Under the pieces are notes generated by a model. The model made no database searches, was not told the DNA's origin, and saw nothing but the letters and a program-made list of their open reading frames with translations. 64,000 nucleotides of DNA from Terrimicrobiaceae bacterium (GTDB lineage: Bacteria > Verrucomicrobiota > Verrucomicrobiia > Chthoniobacterales > JAATET01). The stretch spans positions 1 to 64,000 of the forward strand of contig JAQTOP010000009.1 in assembly GCA_028713285.1 (NCBI GenBank). Direction: 5' to 3'. Below, piece by piece: positions 52,501-59,734 of the stretch (the stretch's first letter is position 1; each line of letters begins with the position of its first letter). The translations under genes were made by a program, and so were the position numbers.

Positions 52501-53637
52501 CTTGCCACGAAGGCCGATGATTCCTGGGTCGAGCGTTGGAGCCTGGTGGCCTCTCCCGTCTGGAATGTCGCCATCTCCGGCCTCTCGCCGACCTTCGAGC
52601 CGGGCAATCCGGAACTCGTTCCCGTCTGGCATCCTTGGCCCGGCGAAGGCGCATCGCTTGCCATTAGCCGGCCCGCAGCCATCGCCGGCGCCACCGTCAC
52701 GGTCGGCAGCGGCACGCACGAGACGACCATTGGCAAACGCCAGCGCGCCTCCACGCTTGACCTCGCGGTGCGGTGCAGCCTCGGCGAGGATTTTCTGGTC
52801 GATCTGCCCGCCGATGCGGAGATCACCTCGCTCACGCAAAACAACCGGGCCATCCCAGTGCGAAAGGACGGCACGAGGCTTATCGTCCCGCTGCGTCCCG
52901 GCGAACAGTCCGTCTCCATCGCATGGAAAACCAACACGCCGCTGGCCATGCACGCCGCCGCCGGGACGGTGCGCCTCCCCGTCGAAAGCGCGAACATCGA
53001 GACCGTCCTCAACATGCCCGACGACCGCTGGATCCTCTGGACGGACGGCCCTCTGCGCGGCCCCGCCGTGCGATTCTGGAGCATCCTCGTCTGCGCGTTG
53101 CTCGCCGCGATCGTCCTCGGCCGCGTGGCCCTTTCCCCGCTGCGTCCGCTCGAATGGATGTTGCTCGCCATCGGCCTGACCCAGGTCCCGCTGCCCGCCG
53201 CCGTGGCCGTGGTCGGGTGGCTGTTTTTCCTCGTCTGGCGCGGGCGCGACTCGTTCCTTCGTCTCCCGGCATGGGTCCACAACCTGCTCCAGCTTTTCCT
53301 CATCGCGCTCACGGCCGGCGTGCTCGGGATTTTCATCGCCGTGGTCGCAGCGGGACTCCTCGGCAGCCCGGAAATGTTCATCGTCGGCAACGGCTCGACC
53401 CGCACGACACTGCGCTGGTATCAGGCCCGATGCGACGGCCTCCTCCCGCGCCCCGGCTGCCTGTCGGTCTCGATCTGGTGGTATCGCTTCCTGATGCTCG
53501 CCTGGGCGCTCTGGCTCGCCGCCGCCCTCATCCGCTGGCTCCGCTGGAGCTGGCAGCAATTCAGCAGTGGCGCCTGCTTCCGCCGGGGGAACCGAAAAAC
53601 ACCGCCGCCATCGCCGCCGGCCGTCGCGCAAAGGTGA
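49537..53637 (+). CDS. Very large membrane protein of unknown function
   Basis: 1366 residues, not recognised. From ATG 49537 (MTLPPRFLRRAILVAAAALPLCIRA) there is a signal peptide; an in-frame ATG at 49450 would overlap the PotA gene. A long exported beta-rich region (about 40-465) is followed by a membrane cluster (about 470-570: LLDLFLLLIFSLAVFRLW, YAWLVLLMPLALLRVV, WLAIAVLVFVLVPFVARQV), two more helices near 695-745, a second exported beta-rich region (750-1170), and a C-terminal group of four or five helices. It starts 70 bp after the importer ATPase. A surface or envelope role is likely from topology only. Confidence 0.65.
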   Translation: MTLPPRFLRRAILVAAAALPLCIRAASPAGGSAREIPEPLRPWESWALWGDDHRACPTPFSDATKHLCFWPSILALQIDAATGSFDLGVTVFEETWIPLPGGNDLWPLDVKANGAPLPVVEHEGHPAVKLPAGVYRLAGAFRWNEIPQSILLPREIGILALTLDGKPVEAPAWDAQGLLCLKRDASSEVADKDFLAVKVYAVIEDGIPLWLRTEIELIVSGKSREEQLGSILPAGWKLAAVDSPIPVAVDDAGRVKAQVRAGKWTLRVDAFRLDNPTEFRYAADAKPAVGEELVAFRARPDFRMVDIVGAPSVDVSQTTFPGKWRDLPVYQWDTAAPFRIEERMRGMGLQKPEGLRIARQLWLDDSGRGLTFRDSVIGTMQQIWRLDAAPGQDLGSVRSGGQGQLITRNPKNGAPGVEIRTRAIQLDATGRMARSAGLSATGWQSDADALNVTLNLPPGWRLFALFGADWVHGDWLTAWTLLDLFLLLIFSLAVFRLWGAGPAILAFLAFGLSYHEPGAPRYAWLVLLMPLALLRVVPAGWGRRLLVVWKWLAIAVLVFVLVPFVARQVQQALYPQLENVGPQRLDAVSAAPEAPREFAENATMSTDAQAGVAREDKSSEDGKQQLERPYSFGTSSMRVRKSPAAQNSNLLYDANARIQTGPGVPDWSWRIATFGWNGPVLASQQVHPVLISLPLERLLTVLRIALLLALAAVLLNARRLGGSLFRVSRASAALWIFALCAAATARAEFPDETMLTTLRERLLEPSDAYPTAAAIPFVSLGLKDRHLSMDAEIHAAIRTAVPLPGRLPAWSPVSVLIDGKPDVALRRDDGYLWVVLPEGVHQVHVEGLLANVTEWEWTFQLKPHRVSIESPGWTFSGVRADGVPEQQVFFALKQKSTAGEAGYDRQDFKTVAAIDRNLELGLVWQVHTTVTRLSSPGKAIALRVPLLPGENVLSSNVVAKGGFIEVRLGARDPSFTWESELSVSPGIRLATKADDSWVERWSLVASPVWNVAISGLSPTFEPGNPELVPVWHPWPGEGASLAISRPAAIAGATVTVGSGTHETTIGKRQRASTLDLAVRCSLGEDFLVDLPADAEITSLTQNNRAIPVRKDGTRLIVPLRPGEQSVSIAWKTNTPLAMHAAAGTVRLPVESANIETVLNMPDDRWILWTDGPLRGPAVRFWSILVCALLAAIVLGRVALSPLRPLEWMLLAIGLTQVPLPAAVAVVGWLFFLVWRGRDSFLRLPAWVHNLLQLFLIALTAGVLGIFIAVVAAGLLGSPEMFIVGNGSTRTTLRWYQARCDGLLPRPGCLSVSIWWYRFLMLAWALWLAAALIRWLRWSWQQFSSGACFRRGNRKTPPPSPPAVAQR

Positions 53638-53653
53638 CGGAAATTCGCGAAGC

Positions 53654-53743
53654 TTAAGAACCCTTGCGAACAGGTTGGGGCTTCGGCTTTTCCTGCTTGG
53701 GCTTTTTGGCTTCTTTTCGATGACTGTTATTACCTTTGGCCAT
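53654..53743 (-). CDS. Tiny lysine-rich protein (29 aa)
   Basis: Reading MAKGNNSHRKEAKKPKQEKP and ending KPQPVRKGS, this is a very basic, unstructured peptide. Similar short MxKGNNSxKKExKKPKxxK proteins are annotated as hypothetical in many bacteria, which is why it is called despite its size. The ATG at 53741-53743 is preceded by CCAGGATCCC, a weak ribosome site. It ends 16 bp from the stop of the convergent 1366-aa gene. Function unknown; nucleic-acid or ribosome binding would fit the charge. Confidence 0.55.
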   Translation of the reverse strand: MAKGNNSHRKEAKKPKQEKPKPQPVRKGS

Positions 53744-54248
53744 GGGATCCTGGGTGTGATGAATCGGTTTTTTTTCGCGCCGAGGCGCAACTCGATTCGA
53801 AACGTAAAGGATCCGCCGCGAGACGGCCAACTCGAAACGCAACCCAATCGGAAGGAGTCTCCATTTCTCCCGCCACCCGTGACGCGTTCTTTGCGTTTTA
53901 CAGAGGCAAGTATCTCCACCAGTGATCTTTCCAAAAAGAAAGTGTTGACAAAAGATTCAGGTATTTCGTAGACGGTTTGCAGCCATGCCCCCCATGCGCC
54001 GCCGTTGGTCCCCGTTTTTGCGCCATCGATCTCCTGCATTGAATGGTAGTGGCCGTGCCAACGGTCATCGATCCCTTCCCGTCCGGCTCGACCGCCTCGT
54101 TTTGCCAATGAATTCTTTCACTCAGACACGCACCCCCTGCTTTGCATTCCTTTTGGGGAGTGCTGAGATCCTTAGTCACATCAATAACCCCCCTGTAGAA
54201 ACATCCCTGCCGGCAGCCAAAACTGCCGGCTCGAAGAAATACCCCCCA
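53744..54248 (+). promoter_or_regulatory. Leader region of the beta-helix protein with promoter candidate and hairpin
   Basis: 505 bases without a convincing gene. A TTGACA -35 box lies at 53945-53950, followed 18 bases later by a weak TAGACG; the surroundings are A+T-rich. Close to the start codon a perfect 8-bp hairpin GCCGGCAG-CCAAAA-CTGCCGGC spans 54209-54230, ending 18 bases before ATG 54249, where it could influence translation or mRNA stability. Short open frames crossing the region on either strand have no protein-like character. Confidence 0.4.
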
Positions 54249-57200
54249 ATGAAAAAAAACCAATCCCCGCTCGGACTCCGGACCCTCATCGTCTCGGCAG
54301 CCTTCTTCCTCACCATCGCGCCTGCGGCAAAAGCCATCGATATCCCCGTCCTGACGTGGAACGACCCCGCTGGCAACCCGCGCTCCGACTGGCTGAACGT
54401 CAAGACCCAATACGGCGCCGTGGGAAACGGCGTCGCCGACGATACCATCGCCATCAACAACGCTTTAAGGGATGCGTCGGTGAATTCCCAAGGGGCGCCA
54501 GTGTCCTCGCAAACGACGGTCTATCTGCCGGCTGGCACTTATAAAATCTCAAACACCCTCGCGTGGAACACAAGTGGAGGTGTCCCCGTCGCCCGGTATT
54601 GCGCCGGGGTTTCGCTCATTGGCTGCGGCAGGAACACCATTATCAAGTGGGCCGGCCCTTCCGATGGGACGATGTTTTTGTCGGACGCGGCGAGCCGCAG
54701 CCGTTACGTCGGGATTACGTGGGATGGCAGTGGCGTCGCAGCGATAGGCATCTCCCACAAATCATCCGCGACGAACATGGAAACCCGCGTGACGCATTCG
54801 AACGAAGCGTTCAAGAGCTTTAAAAAAGCGGGTATTTACAGTTATGGAGGCAATCAGGTCGCCGGCGCCTTTGCGACGGCAGAGGTCTTTGTCACGAACT
54901 GTTTCTTTTGGGGATGCCTCAATGGCGGCAGCGCATTCGGTGCGATGGTCGGAGAAGTAAAGGCCAACAACTACATGTGGATCTTCGATGGCTGTGAATT
55001 CAGGTATTGCGACACGGCCGTGAGCGCTCCCCTCGGGAAAACGGTAATCGTCAACAGCCATTTTGCGCACTCCACGGTTACCGACATTTATTCGGGCTCC
55101 GGATACGATCAGCGCGTGCGGCGATGCACATCGGTGGCTTCCAAGCAGTTCTTTTCCAGCCTCTCGGGATCGACCAATGCCATCGGGCATATTATTCAGG
55201 ATTGCCGGATCGACGGGTGGACCAATGCCACGGGCGCCATTACTCTCGGTAACCGGGGGGGGAACCTGGTTGCCGATTGCGTTTTCACCAATCCACCCAA
55301 TACCAGCGCGCCGATTGTACTGACTCATTCGGCCGGTCCGAATTACACGGCGAAGCTAATGGTTTCGAACAACTACTGCCCAACCATCGCGAACCTGGTT
55401 TCCGCCCAGGCCGGCGACGGCGTGCAAACCATTCCGAATGGAGCCGTCGTAAACGTCCTGACACTGCCGAATACGCATTTTCTCAACGAAACAACAATCA
55501 ACGACAGCGCCCACATTCTCGATGTGACTGGGTCGTCATACGGCGCCGACAAGACGGGCGCGACGGATGCCACAGCAAAAATACAGCAGGCGATTGATGC
55601 CGCGAAGATGGCGAACAATGGCTCGATCGTTTATTTTCCGGTCGGGCGTTATCAAATCACGAATAGCCTGACGGTTTCCGGCGGCAACTACTCCATTCAG
55701 GGCTCGGGTTACTGCAGTCAAATTCTTTGGAATGGAGCGAGCGGAGGCACAATGATGACCGTCACGACGCCCCAGAATATTACGTTGAGCAATTTCAATT
55801 TGAAGACTCCGGGACTAACCACGACGACAAAGGCTATGCAGGTGACCTCGACCGGCGCGAGCAATCTGACGATCGATTGCGTTACGAGCTATGGATATAA
55901 TGGAAACTCCCAGTCCTGGGAATCCCATGGAAATCCCGGCGCGCCGGGAGTGGTCCTTACCGGGTTGCCGGCGAATTCGAGCGTCTATATCGCCCAACTT
56001 AATAGTCCGCTAACTGTGGACAATTGCGGTCCCGCGAAGATTCTCGTCAAACATCAGTATGACGGTCCGCTAAAGGTCAAAGGGGCGACGGCACTGAAAA
56101 CCGGGTATCTCGAGTTCATCACGAAAGAGGAGTGCGCCGACCAAAATTTCCTCTCGACCACCCCCTGGGCCGTCGATGTGGACGACAACCAGAATGTTTC
56201 CATCGCCGATTATTATGGCGAGGCGAACAACGGCGAGCTTCGCGTGCGGCGGGGCGCCGCCACGGGGACCGTCCCGGGAGTGGTGGCCATTCAAGGAATC
56301 AAAACGGAGGGTGAAGTCCAGCCGATGATGAGCTTCGAGAACTTCCTTGGCCGGGTTCTCTATGGATTCTCCTGGTTCAAGAATGCCACCGGCAGTCCCT
56401 TCAATCTGACGCAAACGGGCGCCAATGCGTGCGATATCGCCATTCTCGGCAATATATTCGAAGCGCCCGCTCCCGTGTTCAACGCAGGCACGGGCGGCAA
56501 CTGGATCCGGCTGCAAAATATCGACAACAGTTTATTGGGCAGTGCTTCGTTCCTGCCGGATGTCACGCCAGCCAACTATCTGGACAAGGTTGCCGTCGGC
56601 CTCGATGACATTCGCAAGGTTGGCAAGGACGATCTCAGCGCGCGGTATGGCATTCTCAACCCGGTGGTCGATTCCGGTGTCGACCTCGACCCTGTCAATC
56701 CGAACCCAACCACCGGGCTTGGCTACGCCCCCCCCAGTCCATGGTCCACAACGGGCGCTGGCGCCTATGGCAGCGGAATCCGCAATGTCACCGTCGCCAA
56801 CGGAGGATCACCGTTTGCCTCCACGAATTTCGGCAGTGCGGTCCGCGCCGGCGGACAAAGCATCCTGGTGGTGGATAATACCGGATCGGCGACGGGCACC
56901 CGTCTGGATTTCGCGCAAACATTTACTGCGCTGAAAGCAAGCCAGGCGGGAATCTTCACCTTCGATTTCCGTATGAATGCCGCGGGAACCGGCAACGACC
57001 TCAGGATTCGGCCCTTTGCAAACGGTATCGCGGGGTGCAATATTCATCTCTACCTCAATACCATCTTCGCGGTAATTGGCGGCACCGACACGAGTCTGGG
57101 GACTTTGACCAATGGAACCTGGTATCGGGTGCAGGTGGTGATGGGTGCGCCAGCCAGCCCGGGCACGGCAAAGCTTTATCTCACTCCATGGACGGGTTCC

Positions 57201-57365
57201 GGCCCGGGCACCACGACCAGCTATACGATTGATGGCATTGGCGCGTCCCAGTCTGCTGGATTCAGTCGCATCGGGTTGAACACAGCCACTCCCGGGCAAG
57301 GCGTGAATATCAATGTCGATAACATGATCCTTCAGACCGGCGAGGATTTGGCGGCTGCCCCATAA
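54249..57365 (+). CDS. Secreted tandem pectate-lyase-like beta-helix protein
   Basis: 1038 residues. The signal peptide is MKKNQSPLGLRTLIVSAAFF ending at AKA. Two pectate-lyase-superfamily (GH28/GH55-like) beta-helix domains begin with the typical start motif: QYGAVGNGVADDTIAINNAL (about 50) and SSYGADKTGATDATAKIQQAI (about 430). A C-terminal laminin-G-like sandwich follows (about 845-1035: FTFDFRMNAAGTGNDLRIRP, NGTWYRVQVVMG). Such architecture suits exported polysaccharide lyases or hydrolases. No PEP-CTERM or sorting tail is seen. The ATG was chosen for the signal peptide; the frame is open further upstream without coding character. Confidence 0.8.
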   Translation: MKKNQSPLGLRTLIVSAAFFLTIAPAAKAIDIPVLTWNDPAGNPRSDWLNVKTQYGAVGNGVADDTIAINNALRDASVNSQGAPVSSQTTVYLPAGTYKISNTLAWNTSGGVPVARYCAGVSLIGCGRNTIIKWAGPSDGTMFLSDAASRSRYVGITWDGSGVAAIGISHKSSATNMETRVTHSNEAFKSFKKAGIYSYGGNQVAGAFATAEVFVTNCFFWGCLNGGSAFGAMVGEVKANNYMWIFDGCEFRYCDTAVSAPLGKTVIVNSHFAHSTVTDIYSGSGYDQRVRRCTSVASKQFFSSLSGSTNAIGHIIQDCRIDGWTNATGAITLGNRGGNLVADCVFTNPPNTSAPIVLTHSAGPNYTAKLMVSNNYCPTIANLVSAQAGDGVQTIPNGAVVNVLTLPNTHFLNETTINDSAHILDVTGSSYGADKTGATDATAKIQQAIDAAKMANNGSIVYFPVGRYQITNSLTVSGGNYSIQGSGYCSQILWNGASGGTMMTVTTPQNITLSNFNLKTPGLTTTTKAMQVTSTGASNLTIDCVTSYGYNGNSQSWESHGNPGAPGVVLTGLPANSSVYIAQLNSPLTVDNCGPAKILVKHQYDGPLKVKGATALKTGYLEFITKEECADQNFLSTTPWAVDVDDNQNVSIADYYGEANNGELRVRRGAATGTVPGVVAIQGIKTEGEVQPMMSFENFLGRVLYGFSWFKNATGSPFNLTQTGANACDIAILGNIFEAPAPVFNAGTGGNWIRLQNIDNSLLGSASFLPDVTPANYLDKVAVGLDDIRKVGKDDLSARYGILNPVVDSGVDLDPVNPNPTTGLGYAPPSPWSTTGAGAYGSGIRNVTVANGGSPFASTNFGSAVRAGGQSILVVDNTGSATGTRLDFAQTFTALKASQAGIFTFDFRMNAAGTGNDLRIRPFANGIAGCNIHLYLNTIFAVIGGTDTSLGTLTNGTWYRVQVVMGAPASPGTAKLYLTPWTGSGPGTTTSYTIDGIGASQSAGFSRIGLNTATPGQGVNINVDNMILQTGEDLAAAP

Positions 57366-57509
57366 CGCGAATCTTCGCGACGGTTTCCGCGATCTTCGAG
57401 GCGGTTTAGAAGACCAGAATCGTCGCGGGGTAGCCCGGCTCCGCGGGCTGACGGGATCGTCGCCGGATCGGATGGCCCTGACATCAACCCTTCGGCAGAT
57501 ACGAGAAAA

Positions 57510-57534
57510 GGGGTCAGTCAAAGATTCTTGACAG
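57510..57534 (+). repeat. Left inverted 25-mer flanking the RAYT gene
   Basis: GGGGTCAGTCAAAGATTCTT at 57510, ending in GACAG, pairs with the reverse complement of 58588-58612 at 22 of 25 positions. It lies 28 bp before the transposase ATG, the position expected for REP-type sequences next to a RAYT gene. Confidence 0.75.
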
Positions 57535-57561
57535 TTTTCGGAATCGGTTCAGGTTTTGCGC

Positions 57562-58608
57562 ATGGCGAGAGGCATCCGGGTGGAATTTGCTGGGGCGTTT
57601 TATCACGTGATGGCGCGTGGCAACCGCCGGGAGGATATTTTTTTCGGCGACGAGGACCGGCGGTTTTTCCTCAAAACCTTGTCGGATGCCTGCGAGCGGA
57701 CCGGTTGGAGGGTGCATGCCTGGGTGCTGATGGACAACCATTACCACCTTCTGATCGAGACGCCGGAACCGAATCTCGTGGAAGGGATGAAATGGCTCCA
57801 GAACACCTACACCCGCCGCCTCAACACGAGGCACCGGCTCTGGGGGCGGGTTTTCGGCGACCGCTACAAGGCCGTGTTGGTCGAGGGTGGGAGCGCGGAT
57901 TATTTCTCGGCATTGCTCGATTACATACACCTCAATCCGGCACGCGCAGGGGCGGTGAAGGTGGCTGGCGGCGGCAGCGTGGGGGATTACCCTTGGAGCA
58001 GCGTGCGGATGGTCTATGCGGGTGGAGACAGAAAGCGTTTTCCGTGGGCGTGCGTGGCGGCGGGATTCGAGGCGTTCGGCCTAGGCGATACGGCGGCCGG
58101 ACGAAGGGAGTTTGTGGGGCGGCTTGACAAACGCGCGCGCGAAGAAATGGAGGCCGCCGGCGTCGTGCCTGTGCCGGCGACAATGGACGCGCGCCTGAGC
58201 CATTTGCGGAGGGGCTGGTATTGGGGTTCGCAGGCGTTCGCCGAAAAAGCGCTCGCCCTTGGCAAGGACCTCATCAAGTCGCGCCGGAACGCCGCCTACC
58301 GCTCCGGCCTGGTTTACCGGGCCCATGGCGCGGAGGAAGCGGAGCGGATTCTCAAGAAAGGGCTGGAACTGCTCCAACTCCAAATTGCGGACCTCGATAA
58401 GGTGCCCGGCTCGGATGCCAGCAAAGTCGCGCTGGCGGAATTGCTCTCGACAAAAACCAGCGCGCCACAGGCATGGACTGCCGCGGAACTAAAAATGAAA
58501 AGCGCAGCGAATGTCTCCCAGCAGCTCCGCCGGATCCGCTGCACAAGGGGGCCGCGACGGAAAAAATACGAGAAGGCGAAAAGAATTCTGTCAGATATCT
58601 TTGACTGA
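57562..58608 (+). CDS. REP-associated tyrosine transposase (RAYT, Y1_Tnp family), long form
   Basis: 348-residue HUH single-strand DNA transposase. MARGIRVEFAGAFYHVMARG is the classic start; the HUH motif is DNHYHLLIETPE, the catalytic Tyr is probably in WLQNTYTRRLN, and LDYIHLNPARAG with YPWSSV are family motifs. The C-terminal about 160 residues, helical and basic, are longer than in enterobacterial RAYTs and may bind the repeat DNA. The gene is framed by inverted 25-mers, and its own stop codon lies in the right one. RAYTs are usually domesticated and act on REP hairpins. Confidence 0.92.
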   Translation: MARGIRVEFAGAFYHVMARGNRREDIFFGDEDRRFFLKTLSDACERTGWRVHAWVLMDNHYHLLIETPEPNLVEGMKWLQNTYTRRLNTRHRLWGRVFGDRYKAVLVEGGSADYFSALLDYIHLNPARAGAVKVAGGGSVGDYPWSSVRMVYAGGDRKRFPWACVAAGFEAFGLGDTAAGRREFVGRLDKRAREEMEAAGVVPVPATMDARLSHLRRGWYWGSQAFAEKALALGKDLIKSRRNAAYRSGLVYRAHGAEEAERILKKGLELLQLQIADLDKVPGSDASKVALAELLSTKTSAPQAWTAAELKMKSAANVSQQLRRIRCTRGPRRKKYEKAKRILSDIFD

Positions 58609-58612
58609 CCCC
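58588..58612 (-). repeat. Right inverted 25-mer flanking the RAYT gene
   Basis: CTGTCAGATATCTTTGACTG followed by ACCCC is the inverted partner of 57510-57534 (three central mismatches). The last codons of the transposase (Phe-Asp-stop) are encoded inside it, so the repeat and the protein C-terminus are constrained together. Confidence 0.75.
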
Positions 58613-58899
58613 ATTCCGACCCATTCCCATGCTCCAGGGCACCGCCCTTGCCGGAGGCCTCCGCGCCAGCGGAGAGCGGCAAGACAAGGCGGCACTATAT
58701 TTTGCGACTGTTGTGTGATGTCATAGCCAGCAGGTCGCGTGACAGGCCGCATTCGATTGGGGCATTCCGCGCACCGCGCGGGTCTGATTGATAAGGGCAA
58801 ACGTTGACGGCAGGGCGGCCCGTGGAAGATTTGATCGCGCTTAGCACTGGCGCGGCCCATGCCTTTGCATGGGGCGTGACAGCGCGATTGAGGCGGGAG

Positions 58900-59733
58900 C
58901 TACGGGGATTTGTGTCGCAGCAGAAACACCGCCGCAGCCACGATCAGCGCACCCAGGATCGCCATCGGCAAGATCGGGAAGCCCGTGGAGGCGGGGTTTT
59001 CCGGGGCCACCGTGGGGGTAGTTGTCGCGCTCGGTCGTGGCGTCGATAATTTTTGTTCGGAGTTTTGGGGGGGGTCAGCAGTTCGTATTGCCGGTGATGC
59101 AGAAGCATCCATCTCGGTCAACCACCGAGGCACGTTTGTTTGGGTCGCCGCAGGCACTAGCCGCTTAGTAATTGCCCATTTTTGCCATGCCAAGAAGTCT
59201 TCCGCTTTATAAGCTCCGGGAGGTTTATCTGTAGGCGCATCGGGCAAATTCATTGCTCCCAATGCCTGTGCCGCGCTAATCGCATTAACATCGGCCAGCA
59301 TGTCACCATGCCCCTCTCTCACCTCGAACCTGAACAAGTAAGGAGCCACTATAGTGACCGAGTCTGGCGTAGCGAGCATAGACAATACTTCAAATGCGTC
59401 CTGATCTACACCTTGTTTCTCGGTAGATGCAGCAAGCCTCTTTCGGAAGTAAGATATTGTTTCAGGATTTTTTATAATAGCTTCGCGTGCAATCTGATAT
59501 TGCTCGGTGTCTTTTGGAAATGAGCGCAAAAATCTTGTCAAAAATGGAATAGCTCCGGGGGCAGGAATATTTGACATTTCAAGTAAAGCAGAAATGTCTC
59601 CTTTATCTACACGTTGCGCGATACTTCCAGTTATTCCACTCGTAGTAGAATTGTTGTCTGCTGCACTAGCGAGGCCAATTTTGAAGCAAACGCAAAAAAG
59701 CAAAAGACCCGATAAACTAAGATTTAGTCTCAT
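58900..59733 (-). CDS. Exported protein with C-terminal membrane anchor, function unknown
   Basis: 277 residues. It has an N-terminal signal peptide (LSGLLLFCVCFKIGLASA), a helical region (about 30-160) with HEAT-like character (ISALLEMSNIPAPGAIPFLTRFL; DAFEVLSMLATPDSVTIVAPYL), a Pro/Thr-rich linker (about 205-250) and a C-terminal membrane helix (LPMAILGALIVAAAVFLLR) followed by RHKSP. The end resembles a cell-surface anchoring tail. It begins one base after the stop of the metzincin-like gene, so the two are probably made together. Base composition is lower in GC than upstream genes. Confidence 0.65.
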   Translation of the reverse strand: MRLNLSLSGLLLFCVCFKIGLASAADNNSTTSGITGSIAQRVDKGDISALLEMSNIPAPGAIPFLTRFLRSFPKDTEQYQIAREAIIKNPETISYFRKRLAASTEKQGVDQDAFEVLSMLATPDSVTIVAPYLFRFEVREGHGDMLADVNAISAAQALGAMNLPDAPTDKPPGAYKAEDFLAWQKWAITKRLVPAATQTNVPRWLTEMDASASPAIRTADPPQNSEQKLSTPRPSATTTPTVAPENPASTGFPILPMAILGALIVAAAVFLLRHKSP

Positions 59734-59734
59734 G

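Noticed and set aside
51391-54108. 905-codon minus-strand open frame opposite the 1366-residue protein
   Set aside because: The plus frame has a signal peptide and membrane helices in a sensible pattern; the minus frame is a low-complexity shadow.
57421-57460. Rho-independent terminator after the beta-helix gene
   Set aside because: AGCCCG-GCTCCG-CGGGCT forms a 6-bp stem, but no T-run follows, so it was not listed.
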